This document shows, piece by piece, positions 21,760 through 31,000 of a DNA stretch of 64,000 nt. A program made the position numbers and the translations under genes. Each line of letters opens with the position of its first letter. Position 1 is the first letter of the stretch. The notes beneath the pieces were generated by a model that made no database searches, was not told the DNA's origin, and saw only the letters and a program-made list of their open reading frames with translations. Origin of the DNA: Flavobacterium sp. (GTDB lineage: Bacteria > Bacteroidota > Bacteroidia > Flavobacteriales > Flavobacteriaceae); assembly GCF_024710485.1 (NCBI RefSeq), contig NZ_JANJUQ010000045.1:79762-143761 (forward strand), read 5' to 3'.

Positions 21760-22779
21760 TTATAAGGCAGGTAATAATACTTTATCTAATACGTGAATTA
21801 CACCGTTGCTTCCTTGAATATCTGTAGTAATGATATTGCTTGCAGGTCTGGCAGGAGTGAAAGCACCTGTAATTTTAGCACCACCAGTTAATGAGAAAGT
21901 AATGTTCTGACCGTTTAAAGTAGGTACTACACCGGCAGAGGAACCTGATACAATTCCCGATAAAGCTGATGAGCGAACATTACCGGCAACAGCGTGGTAC
22001 TGTAATACACTTGAAAATTGAGCTCCGGTTGGAGAGATTCCGGCAGTGCTAAGCTCAGAAAGCAAACTGGTAAAAGCAGCATTGTTAGGTGCAAATAGAG
22101 TAGCCGGAGAAGCAGGGGTTAATCCGCTCAAAGCACTTAAAACAGCGCTCTGATCACCAAAAGCACCACCAGTACTAGTTACCACAGTTTGTAAAGTGTC
22201 AAATTCAGGATTGTCAACTACGTGGTCTACTAAAGTTGGAATTTGTATCACTCTGTTTACAATGTGGATTACACCATTGCTGGCATCAACGTCAGCAGTT
22301 GAAACAACTGCCCCTTTGCTGTCAGCACCACCATTGATAGTAACAGTCGCACCTGATTTTTGCACAAACATGCTTATAGTAGGTGCATTAGCTGCCGTAG
22401 TGATTGGTGATAAAGTAGAAACGTAAACTGAAGCAGGAATATCTGAGCTTTTGATTTCAGTAGCTACTACATGGTTCAATAAAATGTTTCTCAATACATT
22501 CACATCAACATTGTCAACAGTTACTCCGGAACCTAGCGAACTGAAGAATGTTTGAAATGCCGCATTAGTTGGAGCAAATACGGTAAACTGGCCAGAACCG
22601 TTAAGGGTTGCAGTTAGACCTGTACGGTTCAAAGCTGTCACTAATGTTGAAAAGTCAGCATTACCGCTAGCAATTTCAGCAATAGTTTGTTGTTGTGGAG
22701 TGTTGTTGTCATCATCGCTGCAAGACAACATCGTTAAAGCAATACATGCTAAAGACAATTTTTTGATTAGATTTTTCAT
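21760..22779 (-). CDS. FAS1 (fasciclin) domain lipoprotein
   Basis: The 339-residue product has a lipoprotein signal (MKNLIKKLSLACIALTMLSC) followed by SDDDN, an acidic stretch after the cysteine of the type that directs Bacteroidetes lipoproteins to the surface. Two FAS1 domains follow, at about 33-175 and 188-338, each with the FAPTNAAF or FAPNNAAF motif and a GVIHxxD/N box. FAS1 domains mediate adhesion or polysaccharide binding, and the ligand here is unknown. It is monocistronic and convergent with yidC. Confidence 0.93.
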   Translation of the reverse strand: MKNLIKKLSLACIALTMLSCSDDDNNTPQQQTIAEIASGNADFSTLVTALNRTGLTATLNGSGQFTVFAPTNAAFQTFFSSLGSGVTVDNVDVNVLRNILLNHVVATEIKSSDIPASVYVSTLSPITTAANAPTISMFVQKSGATVTINGGADSKGAVVSTADVDASNGVIHIVNRVIQIPTLVDHVVDNPEFDTLQTVVTSTGGAFGDQSAVLSALSGLTPASPATLFAPNNAAFTSLLSELSTAGISPTGAQFSSVLQYHAVAGNVRSSALSGIVSGSSAGVVPTLNGQNITFSLTGGAKITGAFTPARPASNIITTDIQGSNGVIHVLDKVLLPAL

Positions 22780-22806
22780 AATAATTTTTTGTTTAATGTT
22801 TTGGCT

Positions 22807-22834
22807 AAATTAGTAAACATTGTTTAACTAATTT
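22807..22834. promoter_or_regulatory. palindrome upstream of the FAS1 gene
   Basis: AAATTAGTAAAC at 22807-22818 mirrors GTTTAACTAATTT at 22822-22834 with a single extra base and a three-base centre. It lies about 28-55 bases before the FAS1 start codon, the expected promoter zone, and overlaps a weak -7-like TAATTTAG on the minus strand. It could be an operator. Confidence 0.35.
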
Positions 22835-23062
22835 TGTTAAAAGATAAACAAAACTTAAATTTATAAATACTTTAACAGTTTTGTTTGACTTTTGAAACAC
22901 TTTGCTTTTGAGGGTGTTATGTGTTTTTCTTCTATTTTTCCTTGATTTTTCTTATTTTATCAGTGTCAGAAAAGTTAAACAAATCGAAGAACTTTTTTTA
23001 AAATAAATTTAACAGTTGCAGTTGTAATAAAACCCGATGTTTTTCCGTTACAAGAATTAGTA

Positions 23063-23070
23063 TAAATTTG
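23063..23070 (+). promoter_or_regulatory. -7 box candidate for the MORN-like gene
   Basis: TAAATTTG matches TAnnTTTG, 35 bases before the ATG at 23106. The -33 region is T-rich without a clear TTG. Confidence 0.45.
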
Positions 23071-23105
23071 TACCGAATAAAGCGCTGAAATAAAACCTCA
23101 CATTT

Positions 23106-23810
23106 ATGAAATATATCTTTCTTTTTTTGTTCTCAAGTGTTTTTGCCTTGGCGCAGGATTATAATAAATTAGACGAAAACGGTAAAAAGCACGGACTTTG
23201 GAAAGGTTTTTATGAAGAGTCTAAACGTCCGCGTTATGAAGGGACATTCGATCATGGTAAAGAAGTCGGCTTATTTAAGTTTTTTGACGATACCAAAGCC
23301 GGAACAGTCATAGCAACGCGTGAGTTCAATCCGAAAGACAATTCTTGTTACACCATTTTTTACAATCAAAAAAGCAACAAAGTCAGCGAGGGAAAAGTAG
23401 TGAACAAGCAATTTGAAGGCGAATGGAAGTATTATCATGAAAATTCTCCGGCTATCATGACTTTAGAATTTTATGTGAATGGAAAACTTAATGGTGTTCG
23501 CAAAGTGTTTTACAAAAGTGGTGTTTTGGCAGAAGAGACTACTTATAAGAATGGAGTGAAAGACGGCGTGTATAAAAGCTATACTGAAAACGGTATTGTA
23601 CTTGAAGAAACTAATTATAAGAACGGACAATACGAAGGTAAAGCAACTTTCAGAACAGCCGATAACAATTTGGCAGCTGAAGGTATTTATAAAAACGGAA
23701 AAAAAGTAGGCCTGTGGAAAGTGCTGGAGAAAGGTAAGCTCAAAGACGTTAACATGGACAAGCAAGGGCGCAAATTCCAAAAAAGAGTTAAACCTCTACA
23801 AGAAAACTAA
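23106..23810 (+). CDS. MORN/YwqK-like repeat secreted protein
   Basis: The 234-residue product has a signal peptide (MKYIFLFLFSSVFALAQ). It is built of about seven MORN-like repeats with G-x-W/Y-K and Y-x-N-G-x-x-x-G patterns (GKKHGLWKGF, ERxFKSG-like FYKSGVLAEETTYKNG, YKNGKKVGLWKV). Databases often call such proteins YwqK family antitoxin, but the export signal and the lack of a toxin gene argue against that role. It ends 37 bases before mnmA. Confidence 0.85.
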   Translation: MKYIFLFLFSSVFALAQDYNKLDENGKKHGLWKGFYEESKRPRYEGTFDHGKEVGLFKFFDDTKAGTVIATREFNPKDNSCYTIFYNQKSNKVSEGKVVNKQFEGEWKYYHENSPAIMTLEFYVNGKLNGVRKVFYKSGVLAEETTYKNGVKDGVYKSYTENGIVLEETNYKNGQYEGKATFRTADNNLAAEGIYKNGKKVGLWKVLEKGKLKDVNMDKQGRKFQKRVKPLQEN

Positions 23811-23819
23811 ATATTAGCC

Positions 23820-23827
23820 TAATTTTG
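23820..23827 (+). promoter_or_regulatory. -7 box candidate for mnmA
   Basis: TAATTTTG matches TAnnTTTG in the short gap before mnmA. It predicts a leader of about 15 bases. No -33 TTG is seen. Confidence 0.4.
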
Positions 23828-23847
23828 CAACAAATTTTTTAAATCAA

Positions 23848-25035
23848 ATGAAAAGAGTTGTTGTCGGATTGTCAGGCGGTGTTGATTCCAGTGTTGCTGC
23901 CTATTTACTAAAAGAGCAAGGTTACGAAGTGATTGGGCTTTTTATGAAAAATTGGCACGATGATTCGGTAACTATTTCCAATGAGTGTCCGTGGTTGGAA
24001 GACAGTAACGATGCGCTTCTGGTAGCCGAAAAACTCGGTATTCCTTTTCAAACAGTTGATTTAAGCGAACAGTACAAAGAGAAAATCGTCGACTATATGT
24101 TCAAGGAATACGAACAAGGTCGTACACCTAATCCCGATGTATTGTGTAATCGAGAAATTAAGTTCGATGTTTTCATGAACATTGCCTTAAGTTTAGGTGC
24201 CGATTATGTGGCTACAGGTCATTATTGTCGCAAAGCCGAAACAGTAGTCAATGGTCAATCGGTATACCAATTACTCGCCGGTAAGGACGGAAACAAAGAC
24301 CAATCTTATTTTCTTTGTCAGTTATCCCAAGAACAATTGTCCAAAGCACTTTTCCCAATTGGCGAGCTGACCAAACCGGAAGTGCGTGAAATAGCAATGC
24401 AATTAGATTTAGTAACCGCTGAGAAAAAAGATTCCCAAGGATTGTGCTTTATCGGAAAAGTACGCCTGCCTGAATTTTTACAACAGCAATTGCAACCTAA
24501 GGAAGGCTTGATTTATGAGATAGCCGCTGACAGCAAAATTTACCGTAAAGAAAAGCCGGTTTTTCATTCTTTAGAAGAGCAATTAGCCTATGAATCCAAA
24601 GGAATAACCTATACTCCGGAAGATGGTAAAGTGGTAGGAAAACATCAAGGTGCGCATTATTTTACGATTGGACAACGAAAAGGACTGAATGTTGGCGGAA
24701 CCAAAGAAGCGCTATTCATCATTGCTACAGACGTTAAAACCAACGCGATTTATACTGGTCAAGGGCAAAATCATCCGGGTTTGTTTAGAAGAGTACTTCG
24801 AGTACAGCCTTCTGAAATTCATTGGATTCGAGAAGATTTAGCACTGAAAAACGGAGAAACCATGCAAGTCATGGCCCGAATTCGTTACCGACAAGCCTTG
24901 CAAAAAGCCACTTTATATCAATTCGAAAGCGGATTGTATGTAGCTTTTGAGGAACCGCAGTCAGCTATAACCGAAGGCCAGTTTGTAGCTTGGAATATAG
25001 GCGATGAATTAGTTGGATCGGGAGTAATTTCATAA
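23848..25035 (+). CDS. mnmA: tRNA-specific 2-thiouridylase
   Basis: MnmA adds sulfur to U34 of Lys, Glu and Gln tRNAs. The 395-residue product starts [18 protein letters not shown], with the PP-loop ATP site SGGVDSS. The two catalytic cysteines are Cys100 ([12 protein letters not shown]) and Cys200 ([10 protein letters not shown]). The central [13 protein letters not shown] and C-terminal beta-barrel domain are in the expected places. Confidence 0.98.
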   Translation: MKRVVVGLSGGVDSSVAAYLLKEQGYEVIGLFMKNWHDDSVTISNECPWLEDSNDALLVAEKLGIPFQTVDLSEQYKEKIVDYMFKEYEQGRTPNPDVLCNREIKFDVFMNIALSLGADYVATGHYCRKAETVVNGQSVYQLLAGKDGNKDQSYFLCQLSQEQLSKALFPIGELTKPEVREIAMQLDLVTAEKKDSQGLCFIGKVRLPEFLQQQLQPKEGLIYEIAADSKIYRKEKPVFHSLEEQLAYESKGITYTPEDGKVVGKHQGAHYFTIGQRKGLNVGGTKEALFIIATDVKTNAIYTGQGQNHPGLFRRVLRVQPSEIHWIREDLALKNGETMQVMARIRYRQALQKATLYQFESGLYVAFEEPQSAITEGQFVAWNIGDELVGSGVIS

Positions 25036-25063
25036 ATTAGCACTTTACAAATGGTAAGGCGCT

Positions 25064-26686
25064 ATGAAAAAATGGTATTATTTTACTTTTTTATTGCTGA
25101 CAGCTGTCAGTTTTGCGCAAGAAGATGCTTGGGTATACTTCAATAACAAACCTAATGCGCAATATTACTTAGACAATCCTTTGGCAATGCTTTCACAAAG
25201 AGCCTTGGATAGAAGAACAAATCAAAATATTGCTATCAATATTCAAGATGTGCCTATCCATCAGTCTTATGTAGATCAAATCGAGGCAATTCCCGCAATA
25301 GAAGTAAAGGCCAAATCCAAATGGATGAATGCGATACACGTTAGAGGAAGTTTGGAAGTTATTAATGGCTTAGCCGAAATTGAATTTGTTCATCATATTG
25401 AATATGCCAACAAAAGCCTCAATATCTCAGGAAGAAACCAAGCCTCAGCTCAGAATAATTCTTCCAATAGTATCAATAAAGTCTTAGAAACTCAGATTGA
25501 TTTCGCTTATGGCAACTCCGGAAATCAAGCACAAATGCTTAACTTACATCAGTTACACCAACAGAATTTCACGGGAAGCGGAAAGATTATAGCAGTCATG
25601 GATGCCGGTTTTCCCGGTGTGGATACGGCGAATCCTTTTCAACGTTTAAGAGATAATAATTTAATTCTTGGCGGCTATAATTTTGTGGGACAATCCAGCG
25701 AGTTTTACACTTCGAATTCACACGGAACCTTGGTGCTTTCCACTATGGGTGGTTATGTAGAAAATCAGTTGATTGGAACTGCTCCCGATGCACAGTATTA
25801 TCTATTCATTACAGAAGATGCAGCATCTGAGAATCCGTTGGAAGAAAGTTATTGGGTCGAAGCTGCTGAAATGGCGGATTATTTGGGCGCAGATATTATC
25901 AATACTTCTTTGGGTTACTTTCAGTATGACAATCCCAACTACAATTACACTTACGCCAATATGGACGGTGCTACCTCATTTATCTCCAGAGGTACTAACA
26001 TCGCTTTTAGCAAAGGAATGATTTGTGTTTCGAGTGCCGGGAATTCAGGTTCAGGACCAAATCCATACGTGGCTGTTCCGGCAGATGCTTTACACGGATT
26101 TGCTGTTGGAGCCGTAAAGGCCGATGAAACCTATGCTACTTTTAGTTCTATTGGTCCAACGTTTGACCAAAGGATAAAACCCGATGTTATGGCGCAAGGG
26201 CAAGGTGCCGTTGTGTCGAGTGTCACCGGAACCATAGGTGTGGCCAACGGGACTTCGTTTTCCGGACCAATCATGGCGGGCGCTATTGCGAGTTTCTGGC
26301 AAGCTATTCCTTGGGCTACTAATCAACAAGTATTGGATTTTATCCGACAATCAGCCGATAGATATGCGAATCCGACTTCACAGTTTGGGTATGGAATCCC
26401 CGATTTTCAAACGGCTTTGAATTTGGCACAACTGTCAGTCAATGATGCTACTCTTGGTAGGTTTTTAGTCTATCCAAATCCGGTTGCAGAAAACTTAAAA
26501 GTATCTTTCCCTAATCATTTTGATTCAGCCACGATTTCCATATTTAATAATTTAGGACAATTAGTGTTGGCGCAAAACATCCAATCCGGTTTCGATATAG
26601 ATTTAGAGTCTTTTTCCTCCGGGATTTATCTCTATACAATCAAGAGTCGCGATTTTGTACAAACCGGGAAGTTAATCAAGAAATAA
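25064..26686 (+). CDS. subtilisin-like (S8) protease with T9SS type A sorting domain
   Basis: The 540-residue product has a signal peptide (1-18, VSFAQ). Residues 20-135 look like an inhibitor-type prodomain. The S8 catalytic triad is Asp180 (VMDAGFPGVD), His220 (NSHGTLVLST) and Ser398 (NGTSFSGPIMAG), with oxyanion Asn327 in SSAGNSGS. The last 75 residues form a type A T9SS domain (FLVYPNPVAENLKV and ending TGKLIKK), so it should be exported to or beyond the outer membrane. The substrate is unknown. Confidence 0.95.
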   Translation: MKKWYYFTFLLLTAVSFAQEDAWVYFNNKPNAQYYLDNPLAMLSQRALDRRTNQNIAINIQDVPIHQSYVDQIEAIPAIEVKAKSKWMNAIHVRGSLEVINGLAEIEFVHHIEYANKSLNISGRNQASAQNNSSNSINKVLETQIDFAYGNSGNQAQMLNLHQLHQQNFTGSGKIIAVMDAGFPGVDTANPFQRLRDNNLILGGYNFVGQSSEFYTSNSHGTLVLSTMGGYVENQLIGTAPDAQYYLFITEDAASENPLEESYWVEAAEMADYLGADIINTSLGYFQYDNPNYNYTYANMDGATSFISRGTNIAFSKGMICVSSAGNSGSGPNPYVAVPADALHGFAVGAVKADETYATFSSIGPTFDQRIKPDVMAQGQGAVVSSVTGTIGVANGTSFSGPIMAGAIASFWQAIPWATNQQVLDFIRQSADRYANPTSQFGYGIPDFQTALNLAQLSVNDATLGRFLVYPNPVAENLKVSFPNHFDSATISIFNNLGQLVLAQNIQSGFDIDLESFSSGIYLYTIKSRDFVQTGKLIKK

Positions 26687-26707
26687 ACTTAACCCTTTCT
26701 TATAATA

Positions 26708-27652
26708 ATGAATAAAATTACCCAGCTTTTTAATATCAAATATCCCATAATTCAAGGAGGAATGATTTGGAACAGCGGTTATAAATTAGCTAGTGCTGTT
26801 AGTAATGCCGGTGGATTAGGATTAATCGGCGCTGGATCGATGTATCCCGATGTACTCAGAGAACACATTCAAAAATGTAAGGCAGCTACGGACAAGCCTT
26901 TTGGAGTCAATGTGCCAATGCTTTATCCCAATATTGAAGAAATCATTCAAATTATTATTGAAGAAGGCGTGAAGGTGGTGTTCACTTCTGCAGGAAATCC
27001 CAAAACATGGACAAGTCATTTGAAAGCTCACGGAATTACCGTAGTTCATGTGGTGAGCAGTTCTAAATTTGCTTTAAAAGCGCAAGAAGCAGGGGTAGAT
27101 GCTGTTGTGGCAGAAGGTTTTGAAGCAGGAGGACATAATGGTAGAGAAGAGACAACAACTTTAACCTTAATTCCTATGGTGAAAGAAAAAATTTCAATTC
27201 CGTTAATTGCGGCAGGAGGAATAGCCACCGGAAGAGGAATGTTGGCTGCTATGGTTTTAGGTGCAGATGGTGTGCAAATGGGATCAAGATTTGTAGCTTC
27301 GTTTGAAAGTTCTGCCCATGAAAATTTCAAAAAAACTGTCCTTTTAGTGAAAGAAGGGGATACCCAAGTCACTTTAAAAGAGTTGGCGCCGGTTAGGCTA
27401 ATCAAAAATAAATTTTATGAAGATTTACAAGAGTTGTATGCTAAATGTCCTTCAATTGAAGAGTTGAAAGCGCTTCTAGGTCGTGCCAGAGCTAAAAGAG
27501 GAATGTTCGAAGGGGATTTAACTGATGGCGAATTGGAAATAGGGCAGATAGCCGGATTAATTCACGAAGTTATGTCTGTTGAGGATATTATCAATGAAGT
27601 TATCGCTGAGTTTAATGAGGTGAAGCATTCTTTGAGTCAGCCTCTTTTTTAA
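26708..27652 (+). CDS. nitronate monooxygenase / FabK-like FMN enzyme
   Basis: The 314-residue TIM-barrel flavoprotein has FMN-binding features IIQGGM, the GGLGLIGAG segment and EGFEAGGHNG with His143, then IAAGGIATGRGMLAAMVLGA. The family includes nitronate monooxygenases, which detoxify alkyl nitronates, and the enoyl-ACP reductase FabK. The sequence alone does not decide between them. It lies 21 bases after the S8 protease gene and is followed by a strong terminator. Confidence 0.88.
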   Translation: MNKITQLFNIKYPIIQGGMIWNSGYKLASAVSNAGGLGLIGAGSMYPDVLREHIQKCKAATDKPFGVNVPMLYPNIEEIIQIIIEEGVKVVFTSAGNPKTWTSHLKAHGITVVHVVSSSKFALKAQEAGVDAVVAEGFEAGGHNGREETTTLTLIPMVKEKISIPLIAAGGIATGRGMLAAMVLGADGVQMGSRFVASFESSAHENFKKTVLLVKEGDTQVTLKELAPVRLIKNKFYEDLQELYAKCPSIEELKALLGRARAKRGMFEGDLTDGELEIGQIAGLIHEVMSVEDIINEVIAEFNEVKHSLSQPLF

Positions 27653-28015
27653 AGAAGTAAGATTTTTACAATTAATTGTTGATAGGTTTTCTTTTAGCTA
27701 AACTTATCAACAATTTTTATTTTTAAACACATTCATTTTTTATTGATAACTTCATTTTTGTTTTAAGTTTTTTCATTTAAATAATTGATTAGCATTTTCT
27801 TGTGTTTAAAAGTCATGTCGCAATCATTGTTAATAATGTTGATTATTTTGTTTATAATATTTTAACAAGTCAAAATCTGTGTTGAAAATTATAAGTAATA
27901 TAGTATCGGGAATTTCATCTTAATATTTTACAATGCCAAAAGATATTGCATGCTGTTAATTTTAGATAACAGTGTTGTGTTCTTTATGTAAATATGGCTT
28001 GAGGTATTAGGTAAA
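27653..28015. other. AT-rich gap before the giant adhesin gene
   Basis: The 363-base gap begins with the terminator at 27674-27720. The remaining 295 bases are strongly AT-rich with no coding potential. A small hairpin (CTGTTA at 27953-27958 with TAACAG at 27967-27972) is visible. No exact TAnnTTTG box occurs, although near matches do, so the promoter of the adhesin operon is unplaced. Confidence 0.75.
27674..27720 (+). terminator. terminator after the FabK-like gene
   Basis: A 16-bp stem with one G-U pair (27674-27689 with 27700-27715) encloses a ten-base loop and is followed by a T-rich tract. It separates the housekeeping genes from the adhesin operon. Confidence 0.88.
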
Positions 28016-31000
28016 ATGTATTTAATCAAACTGCTTATGAGAATTACTACTCTCGCCAAAAAATATTTTTTTAATTGTGTTTTATTGCTGACACTATTTG
28101 GGCAGAATAGTTTGTTGTATTCTCAATGTCCTACAATAACCAATGCTAACCAGTCCTTTTGTGATATACAGTCGCCAACTATTGCCAGTTTACAAGCTGT
28201 TGATAATGGCGGTGGTGTCAGATGGTATGCTACAGCTACTTCTACAACCGCTTTATCATCTTCTACGGTTTTGGTCAATGGCGAAGACTATTTTGCCGAC
28301 GACAATTCCGGTTCTTGTGGGGTTCGACAGAGTGTTACCGTTACTATTTATTCGGCCCCAACGGGGGCAAATTTTCAAGGGGTTTGTGTAACTAATTTGA
28401 GTCAGGCAACTCCTTCCAATCCTCAGTTTGTTATTAATGGTAATGATTTACAATGGTACACGGTTCCTGTAGGAGGAGTTGCTATTTCTCCGACAACCAT
28501 CTTGAATGATAATACAATCTATTACATAAGTCAAGTTAATCCTGATACCGGCTGTCAAACATCAAGGTTGTCTGTATTTGTTAATGTAGGCTTAGTGCCG
28601 CCTCCAACAGGAAATTCCGTTCAAGAATTTTGTAATATTCCTGGAAGTCCTCCCACAGTAGCCGATTTGGTAGCTACCGGAAATAATAATTGGTATTTAA
28701 CTTCTGCATTTGGGATTCCTTTGGATCCTGCTACACCTTTGGTTAATGGGCAATTTTATTATGCTTCTACGGTCGATCCTCCTTGTGAAAGTAGTGACAG
28801 ATTTGAAGTTTTGGTTAATATTTATGAATTAAATGATGCCGGAAATGATGGGGTCAGAAGTATATGTATTGATCAAGTTCCAACTACAGTACCTTTTGAT
28901 TTATTTAATTTATTAGGGGGAACTCCTGATAACACCGGAGTCTGGTCGGGTCCATTGTCAACCACAAACGGTTCTCAAGGGACTCTTGATGTTTCATCAA
29001 TGAACCTAAATGGGAGTCCTTATATTTTTACATATACTGTCTCATCGGCTTTGTGTGTACCGGATACAGCTACTGTAACCATAACAATCTTACCACTGCC
29101 AACGGCGAGTGTATCGGTGAGTCCGACTACGATTTGTGCCAACAGCACTGCTACGTTTACTTTCACCGGAACGCCAAATGCCACGGTGACTTATAACATC
29201 AACGGTGGAGCAAATCAAACCATTACGTTGAATGCTTCCGGTACAGCGACTATCAGCGGCACCTATACCGCCAACACTACAATCAACATTATCAGTGTGG
29301 CCAGCGCAGGCACACCGAGTTGTATCAACCCGCAAACCAGCAGTACTACCTTAACGATATTACCACTGCCAACGGCGAGTGTATCGGTGAGTCCGACTAC
29401 GATTTGTGCCAACAGCACTGCTACGTTTACTTTCACCGGAACGCCAAATGCCACGGTGACTTATAACATCAACGGCGGAGCAAACCAAACCATTACGTTG
29501 AATGCTTCCGGTACAGCGACTATCAGTGGCACCTATACTGCCAACACTACAATCAACATTATCAGTGTGGCCAGCGCAGGTACGCCAAGTTGTATCAACC
29601 CGCAAAGCGATACCATAACACTCACCGTAACTCAACCTCCTATAGCGGGAGTTAATGCATCAACTACACTATGTGTGTTAAGTCCTCCAATTGATTTATT
29701 TACCTTATTAGGTCCAACAGCACAAGCTGGAGGGTCATGGTCTCCAACTTTAACCAGTGGCACCGGAGTATTCAATCCGGCAGTTGATTTAGCCGGAACT
29801 TATACTTATACAATTACCGGGGTAGCTCCTTGTCCGGATTCAAGTGCTAGTGTGCAAGTAACGGTTAACCCCGTGCCAGATGCTGGGAACGATGGTATTT
29901 TAGCTATATGTTCAAACCAAAATTCAGTTGATTTATTTGCTTCATTATCCGGGACTCCTCAATCTGGAGGAACTTGGTCACCCGCGCTTGCGAGTGGTTC
30001 GGGTATCTTTAATCCGGCTTTAGATACTTCAGGAGTTTATACTTATACTATTTCCGGAGTTTTGCCTTGTACTGATGATACGGCCACCGTAACTGTAACG
30101 GTAACACCGGGTCCGGAGGCCGGAAATGACAATACAATTACATTGTGCGTTAATAGTTCGTCACAAGATTTAGCATTATTGCTTGGTCCTAACTCACAGT
30201 CCGGGGGAACATGGTCCCCTGCATTAGCCAGCGGAACCGGTATATTTAACCCTGCAGTAGATGTTGCGGGAAGCTATACTTATACTTTGTCAGGTTCACA
30301 ACCTTGTGATAACGATAGTGCTGTGATAACAGTTATTGTTAATCCGGTTCCAAATGCAGGAGATGATAATACGATTACACTTTGTGAGAACAATCCTCCT
30401 CAAGATCTCTTTGGTTTACTAGGTCCAAATGCGCAATCAGGAGGAACATGGTCGCCAACATTAACAAGTGGGACAGGTTTGTTTAATCCGACCATTGATG
30501 CAGCAGGGACTTATACCTATACTGTAGGGGGAGGCTTGTGTGATTCAGATTCAGCAACTGTTGTTGTAAATATTATTCAAGAGCCTAACTCTGGCGGAGT
30601 TGGTCAAACATTGAATGTTTGCGTAAGCGAGATATCAGTAGATTTATTAAGTGGATTAGACGGAACTCAGGAATCCGGATTGTGGAGTGATGATGATAAC
30701 ACCGGTGCCTTGACGGGAAGTATTTTTAATCCATCAGCAGTAGGTGTTGGATCCTATAATTTTACTTATACTGTAACCGGAAATTCACCATGTGCTAATG
30801 CAACCTCCACTGTGACTGTTATAGTTAATCCGTTACCAATAGCAGGAACTGATAACACCTTAGTAGTGTGTTCTACAGACGGGCCTCAAGATTTATTTGG
30901 ATTACTTGGTTCAACTGCACAAATTGGAGGAACATGGTCACCGCCTTTGGCCAGTGCATCCGGGATATTTAATCCGGCTGTTGACAACCAAGGGGCATTT

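Larger units (their letters stand above)
22780..23105. other. AT-rich divergent intergenic region
   Basis: This 326-base gap lies between two divergent genes and contains no plausible coding region. A near-palindrome at 22807-22834 sits close to the FAS1 gene start, and a TAnnTTTG box at 23063 serves the plus-strand gene. The middle (about 22860-23040) is simple AT-rich sequence in which I see nothing definite. Confidence 0.75.

Noticed and set aside
23106..23810. A toxin-antitoxin system, because YwqK-like proteins are often labelled antitoxin
   Set aside because: The product has an export signal and MORN-like repeats, and neither neighbour (FAS1 lipoprotein, mnmA) is a toxin.
29090..29605. 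A CRISPR-like array
   Set aside because: There are only two long repeats within a coding frame and a 24-base spacer that continues the protein. No cas genes are present.
29090..29635. Two similar antisense reading frames of 81 and 91 codons over the duplicated block
   Set aside because: They are complementary-strand shadows of the duplicated adhesin repeat. Their similarity only reflects the DNA duplication, and the sense frame is clearly coding.
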